The notes: a model not told the origin generated them from the letters alone. Positions 55,352 through 64,000 are shown, counted from the stretch's first letter. The stretch: DNA of 64,000 bases from Lewinellaceae bacterium (GCA_016711435.1 JADJSY010000006.1:1-64000); one strand, 5' to 3'. Program-made: numbers and translations.

Positions 55352-56125
55352 ATGTCCGAGCTTTCCTTTTCCATCATCACAGTTGTTTTCAACGGCGAAA
55401 CCCTGCTGCCCGGCACCATCGAAAGTGTGCGGCGGCAGACGTATCCCCATATCGAATACATCATCGTAGATGGCGCCTCTAAAGACGGAACACTGGAAAT
55501 TATCAGAAAGGCAGCGGAAACGATGCCCAACCTGAAATGGATATCGGAGCGCGACAAGGGCTTGTACGATGCCATGAACAAAGGGCTGCGTATGGCCACC
55601 GGCGATTTTGTGTGGTTCATGAACGGCGGCGACCACCTGCATGCAGCCGATACGGTTGAAAAAGCAGCAGCATGTGTGACGGAAACAACTGACGTGCTCT
55701 ATGGCGAAACCCTGCTGGTCAACGACGCCCGGCAGCCCGCCGGCGCCATGAGCGAACTCAGCACCCGCCGTTTGCCGGCCCGATTGCGCTGGCGCGATTA
55801 TCTCGGCGGTATGCTGGTCGTGCATCAATCTTTTGTCGCGCGTCGCAGTATCGCTCCTTTTTATATCGACAACAACCTTTGCGCCGACTACGACTGGTGT
55901 ATTCGCATCCTGCAAAAAAGCCGCGAAAACACCCACACCGGCCTGATTCTGACAGATTACCTGAAGGGCGGGATGTCCAAACAACGGCACCGGCAAAGTT
56001 TGAAAGATCGTTTTGCAGTCATGCGGCAGCATTTCGGGCTGCTCCCTACCCTGTTGGCGCACGGGGCGATTGTGCTGCGTGCGGGGTGGCACCGCCTGCG
56101 GAGATGGGGAAGAGAAAAGTATTGA
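55352..56125 (+). CDS. Family 2 glycosyltransferase
   Basis: 257 residues, complete. The GT-A fold is evident: FSIITVVFNGETLLPGTIES, YIIVDGASKDGTLEII, KWISERDKGLYDAMNKGL, and the metal-binding DxD-like FMNGGDHL, followed by YGETLLVN, HQSFVARRS and the acceptor-side DYDWCIRILQ. This WcaA/GT2 type transfers a sugar in polysaccharide or glycoprotein synthesis; no other glycan gene is adjacent, so the acceptor is unknown. It converges on the HTH gene with a 3 bp spacer. Confidence 0.92.
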   Translation: MSELSFSIITVVFNGETLLPGTIESVRRQTYPHIEYIIVDGASKDGTLEIIRKAAETMPNLKWISERDKGLYDAMNKGLRMATGDFVWFMNGGDHLHAADTVEKAAACVTETTDVLYGETLLVNDARQPAGAMSELSTRRLPARLRWRDYLGGMLVVHQSFVARRSIAPFYIDNNLCADYDWCIRILQKSRENTHTGLILTDYLKGGMSKQRHRQSLKDRFAVMRQHFGLLPTLLAHGAIVLRAGWHRLRRWGREKY

Positions 56126-56128
56126 GTA

Positions 56129-56320
56129 TCAATCCCCTTCCTCCAGTTCAAACACCTCTTCCACCCTTTTCCCGAACACCCGCGCAATTTTCATCGCCAG
56201 CACTGCGGAAGGCGCGTATTTTTCCAGTTCGATGGCGTTGATCGTTTGTCGTGTCACCTGCACCCTATCAGCCAGTTCGGCCTGGGAGATATTGAGAATG
56301 GCAAAAAAAAGCCCCGACAC
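56129..56320 (-). pseudogene. XRE-type HTH regulator with N-terminus replaced by a terminator repeat
   Basis: The HTH core is good: ISQAELADRVQVTRQTINAI (helices 2-3), ELEKYAPSAVLAMKIARVFG, ending VEEVFELEEGD, as in small YozG-like regulators. The usual first helix (M-x-N-x-(I/L)-x-x-(L/F)-R) is missing. Upstream of FAILNISQ the frame runs through an intrinsic terminator (56302-56332), with only a GTG (56320) inside that hairpin as a possible start. Either a 63-residue variant or a gene disabled by insertion of the repeat. Confidence 0.65.
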
Positions 56321-56363
56321 ATTTGCCGGGGCCGTTAACCAAATCAAACTTTCTGTGAAGTTT
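56302..56363 (-). terminator. Terminator-bearing repeat, copy 1 (leftward)
   Basis: On the - strand: a conserved lead AAACTTCACAGAAAGTTTG, then stem GCCCCG/CGGGGC (56311-56316, 56327-56332) and eight T. It shares lead, loop (GGCAAATGTG) and stem with 62488-62549, so it is a repeat family, not a private terminator. It could end transcripts from the gene at 56535-57056, but it also overlaps the start of the HTH frame. Confidence 0.75.
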
Positions 56364-56534
56364 AGTCTTACCGCATGATGGGTTGTTTTGTTTTCATAAC
56401 CCGGGAAGTCAATGCTCCCCTGATTTGTACTGGCGAAAGACGTATGAAATAATAGAACGTTGCACCGGAGTCGGCGAACGCACATTTTTAACATCCAAAG
56501 AACCGTTTGCGCCGGTTCAATAGAATCCGGATCA

Positions 56535-57056
56535 TTACAATCCCGCGTACATACACCGCACTACAACCCGTACCGGTTCAAACTGAACGGTACCGCCAAT
56601 CCGTCCGGCATCGTCGCCAAAAGTATCCGTGATAATTTTGGCCCGGCGCACAAGTCCCTGGCCCTGGTACCAGCGATAACCACGCGCGCCGATATTGGGA
56701 CCGCTGACAACACCGTAACTGTCTTCTAAGGAGAAACTGCAACTCCTGCACTTCTCCAGTTCTTTTACCGGAATCTCTTCGTGGTATTCCCCGACAATCG
56801 TGGTAAAATCATTGGCCTTTTCCGAAAAAACAATAGAGCCGTCTACTTTCAATACCGCGCCTTCCAGTTCCAGTTTGAAAGAGCAGGACCAGTCGCCCAG
56901 TCCGTAGGTATCGCTGTCGCCACGCGTGATTTTATCTGCCATAATGTATATGTCCGGCAAGTTTATCAGCACAGTTTGTTGTGCTGTAGCAGATAATGTA
57001 TAAATAAAAATTGCAATAATAACAGAGAAACGGATACTTGAAAAGTGACGACGCAT
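56535..57056 (-). CDS. Secreted protein of unknown function (173 aa)
   Basis: Signal peptide MRRHFSSIRFSVIIAIFIYT (ending ATAQ) followed by a beta-rich domain: VLINLPDIYIMADKITRGDS, GDWSCSFKLELEGAVLKVDG, a CxxC-like KCRSCSFSL, and GYRWYQGQGLVRRAKIITDT, IGGTVQFEPVRVVVRC. No recognised family. The cysteine pairs suggest an extracytoplasmic, disulfide-stabilised fold. It is divergent from the barrel gene at 57297. Confidence 0.65.
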   Translation of the reverse strand: MRRHFSSIRFSVIIAIFIYTLSATAQQTVLINLPDIYIMADKITRGDSDTYGLGDWSCSFKLELEGAVLKVDGSIVFSEKANDFTTIVGEYHEEIPVKELEKCRSCSFSLEDSYGVVSGPNIGARGYRWYQGQGLVRRAKIITDTFGDDAGRIGGTVQFEPVRVVVRCMYAGL

Positions 57057-57296
57057 AAGTTGTGTGTTTATTTAAATGAATCAACTTACGCGCAGGAAGC
57101 CCTTTCAGGATTTCAGGAACGGCATTTTTAAAAAAATCTAACATCGTAAAAAACCAAAAAAAACATGCTGCCGTATGTTTTGGCGTAAGGCTTTACAAAA
57201 CCCTGCTTTCAAAACACATCACTGAAAACACGCGCTGCACATCAACCATGTCAGCATATTTCATTTCTTCACAAGTCAATACAAAAATTACTTTTT

Positions 57297-58175
57297 ATGC
57301 AATTCAATCATCTATTGGGCGCAGCAGCGCTCCTGGCACTGCCATTTCTGTCACAGGCACAAAGTCCGGTCAGCAGTTTTATGAGTGGTAAAGGAAACGG
57401 CGCTATCGCCCTTTCTTTTACAGCTGAGCAGTACGACAATGTCTTTTTGGTACCTACCGATGTGGAGGGTGTTCCAGTATTCAACAACGTCGATGTAAAC
57501 AGTGTTTCCCTGTATGGTTCTTATGGTATCAGCGACCGCCTGGACGTAGTAGCCAGCCTGCCTTATATTTCAGCAAAAGGTAATGCCAGCCAGGCTGTAC
57601 TCGATGAATTAGGGTACGAAAACACCCGCGACGGCATACAGGACCTGTCTGTTTTTCTGAAATACAATCCTTTTAATGCCAAAATTGGCAGCAGCGAACT
57701 GCGATTCATCGTTGCCGCCGGCCTCAAAACACCCCTCGGCAATTACAAAGTAGACGAAGGTTTGCAATCCATCATCGCTATCGGCAACCGCGCCACCAGT
57801 TTTAACGGTCTGGCCATCGCGCAATTCCGCACACAATCCGGCATATTTCTCGGCACACAAGCGGGTTACAGTTTCCGCAACGGTGAAGTGCCGAACGCAC
57901 TGCTGGGCGAAATCAAGGCGGGTTATTCCAACAGCCATATCTATGTGGATGCCTGGTACGCCGGTCAGGTTTCTGACGGCGGCGTGAATATCCTCGGTGA
58001 AGGTTTTGTCGGCTTTTTCCCTGCCACAGATGTCAGTTATACCCGCGCAGGCATTACGGTTTATGTACCGATCGCAGGCGGCTTTGGTGTATCGGCAGGC
58101 GCCAGCAAATTCCTTACAGGCCGCAATATTGGAGAATCAACCGGTTTCTCCGGTTCTGTCGTGTATTCATTTTAA
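57297..58175 (+). CDS. Outer-membrane beta-barrel (transporter-like)
   Basis: 292 residues. Signal peptide MQFNHLLGAAALLALPFLSQ (AQS), then strands alternating across the length: GNGAIALSFTAEQYDNVFLV, SVSLYGSYGISDRLDVVASL, LSVFLKYNPFNAKIGSSELR, FIVAAGLKTPLGNYKVDEGL, IFLGTQAGYSFRNG, ending GFSGSVVYSF with the C-terminal Phe typical of BAM-inserted barrels. It resembles the phenol-degradation MetA-like/transporter barrels of Bacteroidota. The substrate is unknown. The FAS1 lipoprotein gene follows after 63 bp, possibly one operon. Confidence 0.78.
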   Translation: MQFNHLLGAAALLALPFLSQAQSPVSSFMSGKGNGAIALSFTAEQYDNVFLVPTDVEGVPVFNNVDVNSVSLYGSYGISDRLDVVASLPYISAKGNASQAVLDELGYENTRDGIQDLSVFLKYNPFNAKIGSSELRFIVAAGLKTPLGNYKVDEGLQSIIAIGNRATSFNGLAIAQFRTQSGIFLGTQAGYSFRNGEVPNALLGEIKAGYSNSHIYVDAWYAGQVSDGGVNILGEGFVGFFPATDVSYTRAGITVYVPIAGGFGVSAGASKFLTGRNIGESTGFSGSVVYSF

Positions 58176-58238
58176 ATGAAAAAAGCCCGCTTAAAACCAG
58201 TTCTATTTTAAAAATCATTTACTAAAACATTGAAAATC

Positions 58239-59227
58239 ATGTTATTCCAACATAAATCAGTACTCGTGGCCTTTTTTGCCGCCACGGTACTTCTCGCTAC
58301 TTCCTGTAAGAAAGATGAAGAAAATGTGCTACCCAGCATTGCAGCCATCGCGGTATCCAATCCCGCTTTCAGCACCCTGGAAGGCGCTGCCATTCAGGGC
58401 GGTGTAGCCGTCACCTTGTCCAACCCGAATGCAGGAGACCCTTCCGGCGACTTCACGGTTTTTGCACCTACCAATGATGCTTTGCGCGGCTGGGACTCAA
58501 TACGGAGGGCGATCTGGCCGTTTTGCAAAATGATTTCCTGACCAGCACGCTTTTATACCACGTGTCAAACGGCAACCTGGCGGGCAGCAGCATCAATACA
58601 GGCGGCAGCTCGGGGTCTGCTTTAGGCCCCAATCGCCGGTTTATCACACGTGGTTCGGATAAATATATCAATGGCTCAAAAATCCTCGCTACCGACGTGC
58701 AGGCTGAAAATGGTACCGTCCACGTGATCGACAAAGTACTGCTGGCTACCGGAGCGGATATTGTCCAGTCCGCCCTCGCTTTGAAGGATGCAAAGGTATT
58801 TATCGCCCCCGAACTGTCGTTTCTGGTAGAAGCCGTTTTGTACGCTGATCTGGCCGGAGCGCTTACTGCTGCTGCAGGTAGCCCTTCCTTTACGGTTTTT
58901 GCACCCAGCGATGCGGCTTTCAAACAATTGGGCGTCGACCTCGGCGTACCATTGAATGTGCCCGCAGACATTCGTCAGTTACCAAAAGACGTGGTCACCG
59001 CAGTATTGCTCAACCACGTGATAGCCGACGGTGGAAAATTTACGTCTGAAATGAACGCCGGAAATGTGAGTCCCCTGGGCGGCACAGCGCTGACTTTCGG
59101 CGCTTTCACAAACGGTACGCTTACCATAAAAGGTAACGGCAATGCAACGGTTGCCAACATGGTAATCCCGGATGTTCAAACGACCAACGGCGTAGTACAT
59201 GTGATCGATCGGGTGTTGATGCCGTAA
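58239..59227 (+). pseudogene. Fasciclin (FAS1) domain lipoprotein, one frameshift
   Basis: ATG 58239 (MLFQHKSVLVAFFAATVLLA) begins a lipoprotein signal with lipobox LATSC. Two FAS1 domains follow: the first with DFTVFAPTNDAL, LLYHVSNGNLAGSSI and ENGTVHVIDKVLL; the second with SFTVFAPSDAAFKQLG, AVLLNHVIADGG and NGVVHVIDRVLMP. One single-base indel near 58487 separates DAL from LGLNTEGDLAVLQND. About 329 residues when corrected. FAS1 proteins mediate adhesion or ligand binding at the surface. It converges on the AraC gene across inverted repeat I. Confidence 0.85.
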
Positions 59228-59233
59228 TGGTTT

Positions 59234-59318
59234 AGGGATGAGGAATGAGGCATGAGGAATGACCGAGCGTGATGTCGGACATCACGCTCGGTCATTCCTC
59301 ATGCCTCATTCCTCATTC
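59234..59318. repeat. Long intergenic inverted repeat I (42 bp arms), between convergent genes
   Basis: Arms 59234-59275 and 59277-59318 with one G:T mismatch and almost no loop. Outer short-period GGAATGAGGCATGAGG, core GAGCGTGATGTC. The sequence GACATCACGCTCG is shared with inverted repeat A. It begins 7 bp after the FAS1 stop. A further CGGACTTCGCACTTCGCACT motif at 59325-59344 matches the one at 20825-20850 in reverse. Confidence 0.9.
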
Positions 59319-59358
59319 CACTCTACGGACTTCGCACTTCGCACTGAAGGCTTCGGAC

Positions 59359-60498
59359 TCACCTGGATTTCCCCGGCTGTTGCGCGGGCGTATCCGTGCG
59401 GGCGTTTTGATGCCGAAATGCGGTAGGTGTAATGCCCGTAACTTTTTTAAAAGCCGTATTAAATGAAACTTTGTTATTGAACCCCACGGCATAAGCCACT
59501 TCGATGATATTGAAATCGCTTCGGGGGTGTTCTGCCAGCAAATGTTTGGCTTCTTCTATACGCAGACGGTTGACATAATCAAAAAAAGTACCCTCCGTAC
59601 AGGCATTAATGATCTGCGAAACATGGTGTTTCGAGGCATTTAGCCGATGTGCCAGCGTATCCAGGTTCAGGTCAGCATTGCGGTACAAATGTTCTGAATC
59701 CATTAAATGGGAAAGTTTGCCGAATAACGAGTGAATAGCTGCCTCTGTCAGCCCCGAATTGCGGTATTTCACCCCAGGCGCAGATTCCGATATTCTGTAC
59801 CCCTGAAAAACAGCGGGCTGAATATATCCTGCTATGGCAATCAGGTAAATAAATACCGTCATGGTTAAGGAAATATGGTAATCCCAGTTGCGGTTAAAAA
59901 ATTCGAACCGCACCAGAATATAGTAACTGGCATAAGCCATGGCGTATCCGAACAGGCAGATATTCAGAAGAACAGCCCATCGGTTGGTTTGGCCGACATG
60001 GGGCTGTTTTCTGATGTAAATAAAGTGCCAGATACTGTAACCCGATAAATGGGCGATACTCCCCCAAACGCATAACATTCCAACCCACATGGGGATGACT
60101 GGCGGGTCGATACCCAGCAAAATAGCCGACTTTTCACTTGCCGGAAGCAGGTAATGGGGAAGATGCGCCAGAAAAAAAAGTACAAAGGGCAAAAACTGCC
60201 AAATATCTCGATAAGCAAGCGGGCGCTGCTCAAAAATAGTCCGAAAATACACCCACAAAAGAGGCCCAAACAAAAAAGGAAATGCCAGGCTGATACTACT
60301 CCAGTGCGGCCATTGCAACAGATAACCCGTCCAGTACATAACATATTCCGTCATGGTCAGGGCAAACAGGAACAATATCATGGCCAACAGGCGATTCGGG
60401 CTGTATTTGGAAAAACCAAACACCAAAGCAAGCAACAGCCCTTGTGCAGCGCTAATTAAAAAAACAATCGTCCAGGCATCGAAAGAAGGCTCTTGCAT
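59359..60498 (-). CDS. AraC family regulator with N-terminal membrane domain
   Basis: 379 residues from ATG 60498 (MQEPSFDAWTIVFLISAAQG); the frame is open 41 codons upstream. Seven hydrophobic segments fill residues about 8-235 (LLLALVFGFSKYSPNRLLAM, FPFLFGPLLWVYFR, LPFVLFFLAHLPHYLLP). The C-terminal AraC DNA-binding domain has two HTH motifs (LDTLAHRLNASKHHVSQIIN; FNIIEVAYAVGFNNKVSFNT, then AFKKVTGITPTAFR). Such integral-membrane AraC proteins are common in Bacteroidota and sense an unknown signal. It is divergent from the CRTAC1 gene at 60663, a candidate target. Confidence 0.9.
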   Translation of the reverse strand: MQEPSFDAWTIVFLISAAQGLLLALVFGFSKYSPNRLLAMILFLFALTMTEYVMYWTGYLLQWPHWSSISLAFPFLFGPLLWVYFRTIFEQRPLAYRDIWQFLPFVLFFLAHLPHYLLPASEKSAILLGIDPPVIPMWVGMLCVWGSIAHLSGYSIWHFIYIRKQPHVGQTNRWAVLLNICLFGYAMAYASYYILVRFEFFNRNWDYHISLTMTVFIYLIAIAGYIQPAVFQGYRISESAPGVKYRNSGLTEAAIHSLFGKLSHLMDSEHLYRNADLNLDTLAHRLNASKHHVSQIINACTEGTFFDYVNRLRIEEAKHLLAEHPRSDFNIIEVAYAVGFNNKVSFNTAFKKVTGITPTAFRHQNARTDTPAQQPGKSR

Positions 60499-60662
60499 AT
60501 ACAAGCAGTTTAGAATGGTTTGAAACGGCTCAAAATTAGACTGCGGGAGGCTGAATAAAAGGAAAGCAGGCAGGGAGAAATGGTAAATTTTATCGGATTT
60601 ACCCATTTTTATGGTGACCATGACGAGTTTGCAGTGGTTTTTCTACGCAAACAAATTAACAC

Positions 60663-62411
60663 ATGAAACATTTCTGCTTTTTCCTTTTGGGTCAGTTGGC
60701 CATACCCCTGTATGCACAAAGCGCTTTTACGCGCATAACTGACCCCACAAACCCGGTTGTTGTTTTTGCCAATACGGCCGCACCTTATAAAGGCCTGGCC
60801 TGGATTGACGTGGATGGCGACAACCTGCCCGATCTGTTTATGAGTCAACGCTTTTTATTCCACAACGATGGCTCCGGGCAATTTACCGAACTGAATAATA
60901 TCCCCGGTGCGCAAAGCGGGCAAATTGCAGCAGGCTCCAGTTGGGGCGATTTAGACAACGATGGCGACCCCGATTGTATAACGGCCAGCGCCAATTCCGC
61001 TCTGCATATAAATGGTGGCGATGGAACAACTTTCTCGATTGCTACCAGTACCGTACCTGATTTGATCGGTTTTCCTGCCTGGGATTGCGTCGTGGCCGAT
61101 GTCGATAACAATGGCCTGCTCGACCTGCTTTTTGTACATGCCGAGAATTTTCACAATACCGGGCCGTTCCCCTGCAAATTTTACCTGCAAACAAGCGCCG
61201 GCGTATTTGAACAACAAACCGGTTATGAATTTACCGATGGCAATGATCCGTACACTATTCCGACATGGACGGATTATGACCTCGATGGCGACCTTGATTT
61301 ATTTATCGGTTCAGGGCCTGGAGGAAGTACGGGGCCGGATTATCGTTATAAAAATCTTTTAAAGGAAAACGGCCTCTTCGGGCTTCAGCGCATTACGGCA
61401 GCGCCTTTCAACCTGCTGGAAGATGGTCAGGTGTATAATTTTATAGATTATGACAATGACGGCGACATGGATGGCATGTTGACCAATTATGCCGGGGTAA
61501 AATCCCGTTTCTGGAAAAATAACAACGGCGTGTACACCCTGACCAATATGCCTTTTACTACTACAGCCAATGCCTATCTTTCCAATACATTGGGAGATGT
61601 CGACAATGACGGTGATCTGGATGTGTTGCTCTCGGTGGATGGCACGCGTCAGGTCAGGCTTTACCGCAACAATGGCAGCGGCGGCTTTCTGCCCCTGGAG
61701 ATTGCAGGCAGCGCGGATACCACCACTTGCAGTATAGGACTGGCCGATTTTGATAATGATGGAGACCTGGATTTTGCTACCAACGGACCGCTGGGTGGTC
61801 GGGCATTGTTTCGCAATGACAACCTCACAAACGGACGAAACTGGGTTGCATTTAAATTAGTTGGCGTCAACAGCAACCGCTCTGCTATCGGGGCCAAGAT
61901 TCGGGTGAAGGCTACTATAAACGGGCAGCCTGTCTGGCAGATTCGGGAAGTTTTGGCGCACAATTCCTTTCAAACACAAAATGATCTGCGACAACATGTC
62001 GGATTCAACGATGCAGGCAGCATCGATTCGCTGGAAATTCGCTGGCCTTCAGGGCTGGTGCAGCAGTTTGGAACCCAGGAAGTGAATCGTTTTTACAACA
62101 TAACCGAGGGTGAGCCGCCGGTGGACATTTCTGTAGGAATTGTTGACCCATCCAGAGAAAAACCTTCATTTGAAGTGTTTCCCAACCCAACGCCAAATCT
62201 TTTCCGTCTGGATGGAAGATCGGCGCCTGTCCCGATACAACAGGTGCAGGTAGTGGATCATCTGGGAAAAAAAGTAGGAGCAACGATCAATTTCATCGAT
62301 CTGAACCAGTACGGGATAGAGTTGAACCCGGATTTACCGGGCGGCGCCTACTGGGTGCGGGCGGTTTTTGAAAACGGTCAGATGGTTACGAGGATGGTTG
62401 TGAAGAATTGA
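60663..62411 (+). CDS. CRTAC1-type FG-GAP/VCBS propeller with UnbV domain, T9SS-exported
   Basis: 582 residues. Signal peptide MKHFCFFLLGQLAIPLYAQS, then VCBS/FG-GAP blades with recurring DxDxDGDxD calcium loops (WIDVDGDNLPDLFMS, WGDLDNDGDPDCI, WTDYDLDGDLDLFIG, FIDYDNDGDMDGML, LGDVDNDGDLDVLLS, LADFDNDGDLDFAT). A UnbV/ASPIC domain follows (LVGVNSNRSAIGAKIRVKA, VGFNDAGSIDSLEIRWPSG) and a type A sorting domain (FEVFPNPTPNLFRLDG, GGAYWVRAVFENGQ). Probably a calcium-bound surface protein. It converges on the cytochrome gene across a terminator repeat. Confidence 0.92.
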   Translation: MKHFCFFLLGQLAIPLYAQSAFTRITDPTNPVVVFANTAAPYKGLAWIDVDGDNLPDLFMSQRFLFHNDGSGQFTELNNIPGAQSGQIAAGSSWGDLDNDGDPDCITASANSALHINGGDGTTFSIATSTVPDLIGFPAWDCVVADVDNNGLLDLLFVHAENFHNTGPFPCKFYLQTSAGVFEQQTGYEFTDGNDPYTIPTWTDYDLDGDLDLFIGSGPGGSTGPDYRYKNLLKENGLFGLQRITAAPFNLLEDGQVYNFIDYDNDGDMDGMLTNYAGVKSRFWKNNNGVYTLTNMPFTTTANAYLSNTLGDVDNDGDLDVLLSVDGTRQVRLYRNNGSGGFLPLEIAGSADTTTCSIGLADFDNDGDLDFATNGPLGGRALFRNDNLTNGRNWVAFKLVGVNSNRSAIGAKIRVKATINGQPVWQIREVLAHNSFQTQNDLRQHVGFNDAGSIDSLEIRWPSGLVQQFGTQEVNRFYNITEGEPPVDISVGIVDPSREKPSFEVFPNPTPNLFRLDGRSAPVPIQQVQVVDHLGKKVGATINFIDLNQYGIELNPDLPGGAYWVRAVFENGQMVTRMVVKN

Positions 62412-62487
62412 TTGTTGAAAGTTGAGGGGTGAGAGGTTGAGGGCATAGCCTTCAACTTAAGGCCTCGGAGAGGCCCAACGTTTGTAG

Positions 62488-62549
62488 AAACTTCACAGAA
62501 AGTTTGATTTGGTAAAAAGCCCGGCAAATGTGCCGGGGCTTGCTTTTTT
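62488..62549 (+). terminator. Terminator-bearing repeat, copy 2, between convergent genes
   Basis: AAACTTCACAGAAAGTTTG lead, stem around GCCCGGCAAATGTGCCGGGG and a T-run (TGCTTTTTTC) on the + strand; the opposite strand also ends in T-rich sequence, so it can stop both convergent transcripts. Nearly identical to the reverse complement of 56302-56363. Confidence 0.8.
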
Positions 62550-64000
62550 CTATTTTCTCAGTGAATTGATCCAGATTGCAATTTTTTCAATGTCCTTTTT
62601 TGGAACGTGCTGCATCGGGGCCATCGGCGTATAATCAGGCCAATTTTCCGGTTTCGGGTTATGCACCAACGCCACAATCTGGGCAGTTGAATACTTGCGT
62701 TTGGCGACTTCCGCATAAGGCGGGCCGACCGAGCGTTCGTTGATTTTATGACATGCCGAGCAGGTGTGTTTGGTCAGCAATGTCAGCGCCTCCTTTTCTG
62801 AAACTGCCTTTTGTTTGGGCGCGGCTGGTTTGGCAGGCGCGGGTTTTGTTTCTTTTTTCGCTTCTCCAGCCGTAGTGGGCCGGGCCTCTTTCATCTGATT
62901 ATCGGGGGTATTTACGGCCATGCCCGGATCTTCAACATCTTCTTTTTCGACCTTTTTGGGTTTTACGGCAACCAGGGCAAAATCCGCCTTGGGACCGGAA
63001 GGAATGGCATTCAGGGTATAATAGGCCGCGCCGTGCAGCAATGGCAATTGCTCTTTGGCAGAGCGCAGGCCTTCCGGTTTTATATCGTGAATCAGCCCCA
63101 AACGAAGGCTGTCCACCACGATACGCACCCGCATGCCGTCCGCGCTGGTTTTGGCCCCGCGTACGGCATTTTCCTTAAAATCAACCATCGGGCTGCCGTA
63201 AACCGGGTGGTATTTGTAGGTATAACTGGTCACCGCGTAGTGCTCCACATTTTCCGCCGTCGCTTTGTCCACCGGTTGAGTGAATTCGATTTCAAACCCG
63301 TCGGGCATGGCGCGAACGGCTTTCATTTCAAAAGGAATTTGCCCGGTCCAGATCAATCTTTCCAGTCCGTACGGTTCTTTACCGGTGCTGCCCCAGCCGC
63401 GATTGGTGCCGCCCACATACATGGCATTATCCGTACCCCAGCACATCCGAAGCACGCCGGAGCGAAAGCCGCTGCGGAAGTCAAAGGATGCGCCCTGGTA
63501 TTCGCCGTTTACTTTTTCCAGAAAAACGCGGGCGATCTTCGACATGCCCTGATCGCCGACCAGCACCTGTCCGGCAAATGGGCCGAATGCGCCTTTTGTA
63601 TCGTCGGTAATAATTTCTGAAGTAGAAACGCCCAGCACGCCATGCGGCAACCACACTGCCGGCGCCTTAATCTGCTGGTTCGGGTAAGTTGTATGCCCCA
63701 ATTCATAAATAGTGGTCATCGGTTCATCCCTGGTATATTCCGGTTTTGAATTCGGGGCATCCCGCGGGTCTACCTGTTTATAAATCAATGGTTTGCGTAT
63801 TTTTACCGGCGATTCCGGCCGGTCAGCCCAGTCCAGTGAAGCCGGGTGCCCCACAAAATCGCCGCGCTCCACGTGGGTAATAAATCCTGCACCCATCCAG
63901 TCGCCCTGGTTGTCGCCGTAAAAAAATTCGCCGTCCACGGTACCGATGCCGCATGGTGAGCGCATACCGGCAGCGAAGGGTTCCATACGGCCGTCATCGC
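62550..64000 (-). CDS. Cytochrome c-containing sugar dehydrogenase/ThuA-type protein, N-terminus off the window
   Basis: At least 483 residues, 5' end beyond the right edge (the frame is open through DDGRMEPF to base 64000). The visible part is the end of a PQQ-dehydrogenase-like six-bladed propeller (RSPCGIGTVDGEFFYGDNQG, AVWLPHGVLGVSTSEII, YVGGTNRGWGS), a short beta domain, a Lys/Pro/Ala linker (about residues 365-395 of this part) and a C-terminal class I cytochrome c with CSACH (CxxCH) and the axial-Met region YTPMAPM. Such proteins oxidise sugars or act as periplasmic electron carriers. The exact substrate cannot be told. Confidence 0.8.
   Translation of the reverse strand, partial: DDGRMEPFAAGMRSPCGIGTVDGEFFYGDNQGDWMGAGFITHVERGDFVGHPASLDWADRPESPVKIRKPLIYKQVDPRDAPNSKPEYTRDEPMTTIYELGHTTYPNQQIKAPAVWLPHGVLGVSTSEIITDDTKGAFGPFAGQVLVGDQGMSKIARVFLEKVNGEYQGASFDFRSGFRSGVLRMCWGTDNAMYVGGTNRGWGSTGKEPYGLERLIWTGQIPFEMKAVRAMPDGFEIEFTQPVDKATAENVEHYAVTSYTYKYHPVYGSPMVDFKENAVRGAKTSADGMRVRIVVDSLRLGLIHDIKPEGLRSAKEQLPLLHGAAYYTLNAIPSGPKADFALVAVKPKKVEKEDVEDPGMAVNTPDNQMKEARPTTAGEAKKETKPAPAKPAAPKQKAVSEKEALTLLTKHTCSACHKINERSVGPPYAEVAKRKYSTAQIVALVHNPKPENWPDYTPMAPMQHVPKKDIEKIAIWINSLRK

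Overview
The window reads as chromosomal DNA of a Bacteroidota bacterium, most likely of the Saprospiria or a related gliding lineage. The grounds are type IX secretion (T9SS) sorting domains of both the gliding-motility (CHU_C-like) kind and the short type A kind, lineage-typical families (DUF3822 beside rsmD, DUF5916, DUF4198, TolB-like PD40 proteins, CRTAC1/UnbV proteins, FAS1 lipoproteins, membrane-anchored AraC regulators), and promoters of the TTTG-N19-TAnnTTTG type. No rRNA, tRNA, CRISPR array, prophage or complete insertion sequence was found.

Layout. 1-7.6 kb holds an oxidoreductase, an ABC exporter (ATPase plus two permeases), a DUF4198 protein and a DUF5916 barrel. All are recognisable but each is broken by several single-base frameshifts. 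7.8-23.3 kb is a mosaic of housekeeping genes (tsaC, rsmD, DUF3822, bactofilin, tsaD, YggS) and surface or unknown genes (PKD/T9SS protein, TolB-like protein, a second DUF5916, MBOAT acyltransferase). 23.5-31.9 kb is one giant repetitive T9SS adhesin with SprB repeats. 32-41 kb carries secreted and envelope proteins: an astacin-like protease, an M1-like protein without its zinc site, a lamin-tail protein and an SH3 lipoprotein. 41-44 kb is a small locus of a membrane-anchored TIR-like protein, a coiled-coil protein and a PspA/ESCRT-III-like membrane protein, followed by galE. 45-50.8 kb has a PLD-like secreted protein reading in frame into a TrmN6 tRNA methyltransferase, a secreted subtilase and an outer-membrane barrel. 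51-64 kb has gyrA, a TPR protein, a GT2 glycosyltransferase, an XRE-type remnant, a barrel, a FAS1 lipoprotein, an AraC regulator, a CRTAC1 protein and a cytochrome c protein that runs off the right edge.

The most unusual content is between the genes. At least six intergenic gaps carry long, nearly perfect inverted repeats (arms 38-85 bp) whose outer part is a 7-9 nt near-tandem motif and whose inner part is a GC-rich core; several pairs are clearly related to each other. Three more gaps carry nested GC-rich REP-like hairpins. A separate direct repeat occurs four times, and its two full-length copies contain a consensus Bacteroidota promoter. A terminator-bearing repeat occurs twice, one copy lying across the start of an HTH gene. 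A MITE-like element lies at 45.0-45.2 kb.

The many single-base frameshifts (dense before 7.6 kb, scattered later, often at homopolymers, never in the core housekeeping genes) may be sequencing errors or real decay; the sequence alone cannot decide. Genes that need frame correction are marked pseudogene, except the adhesin.
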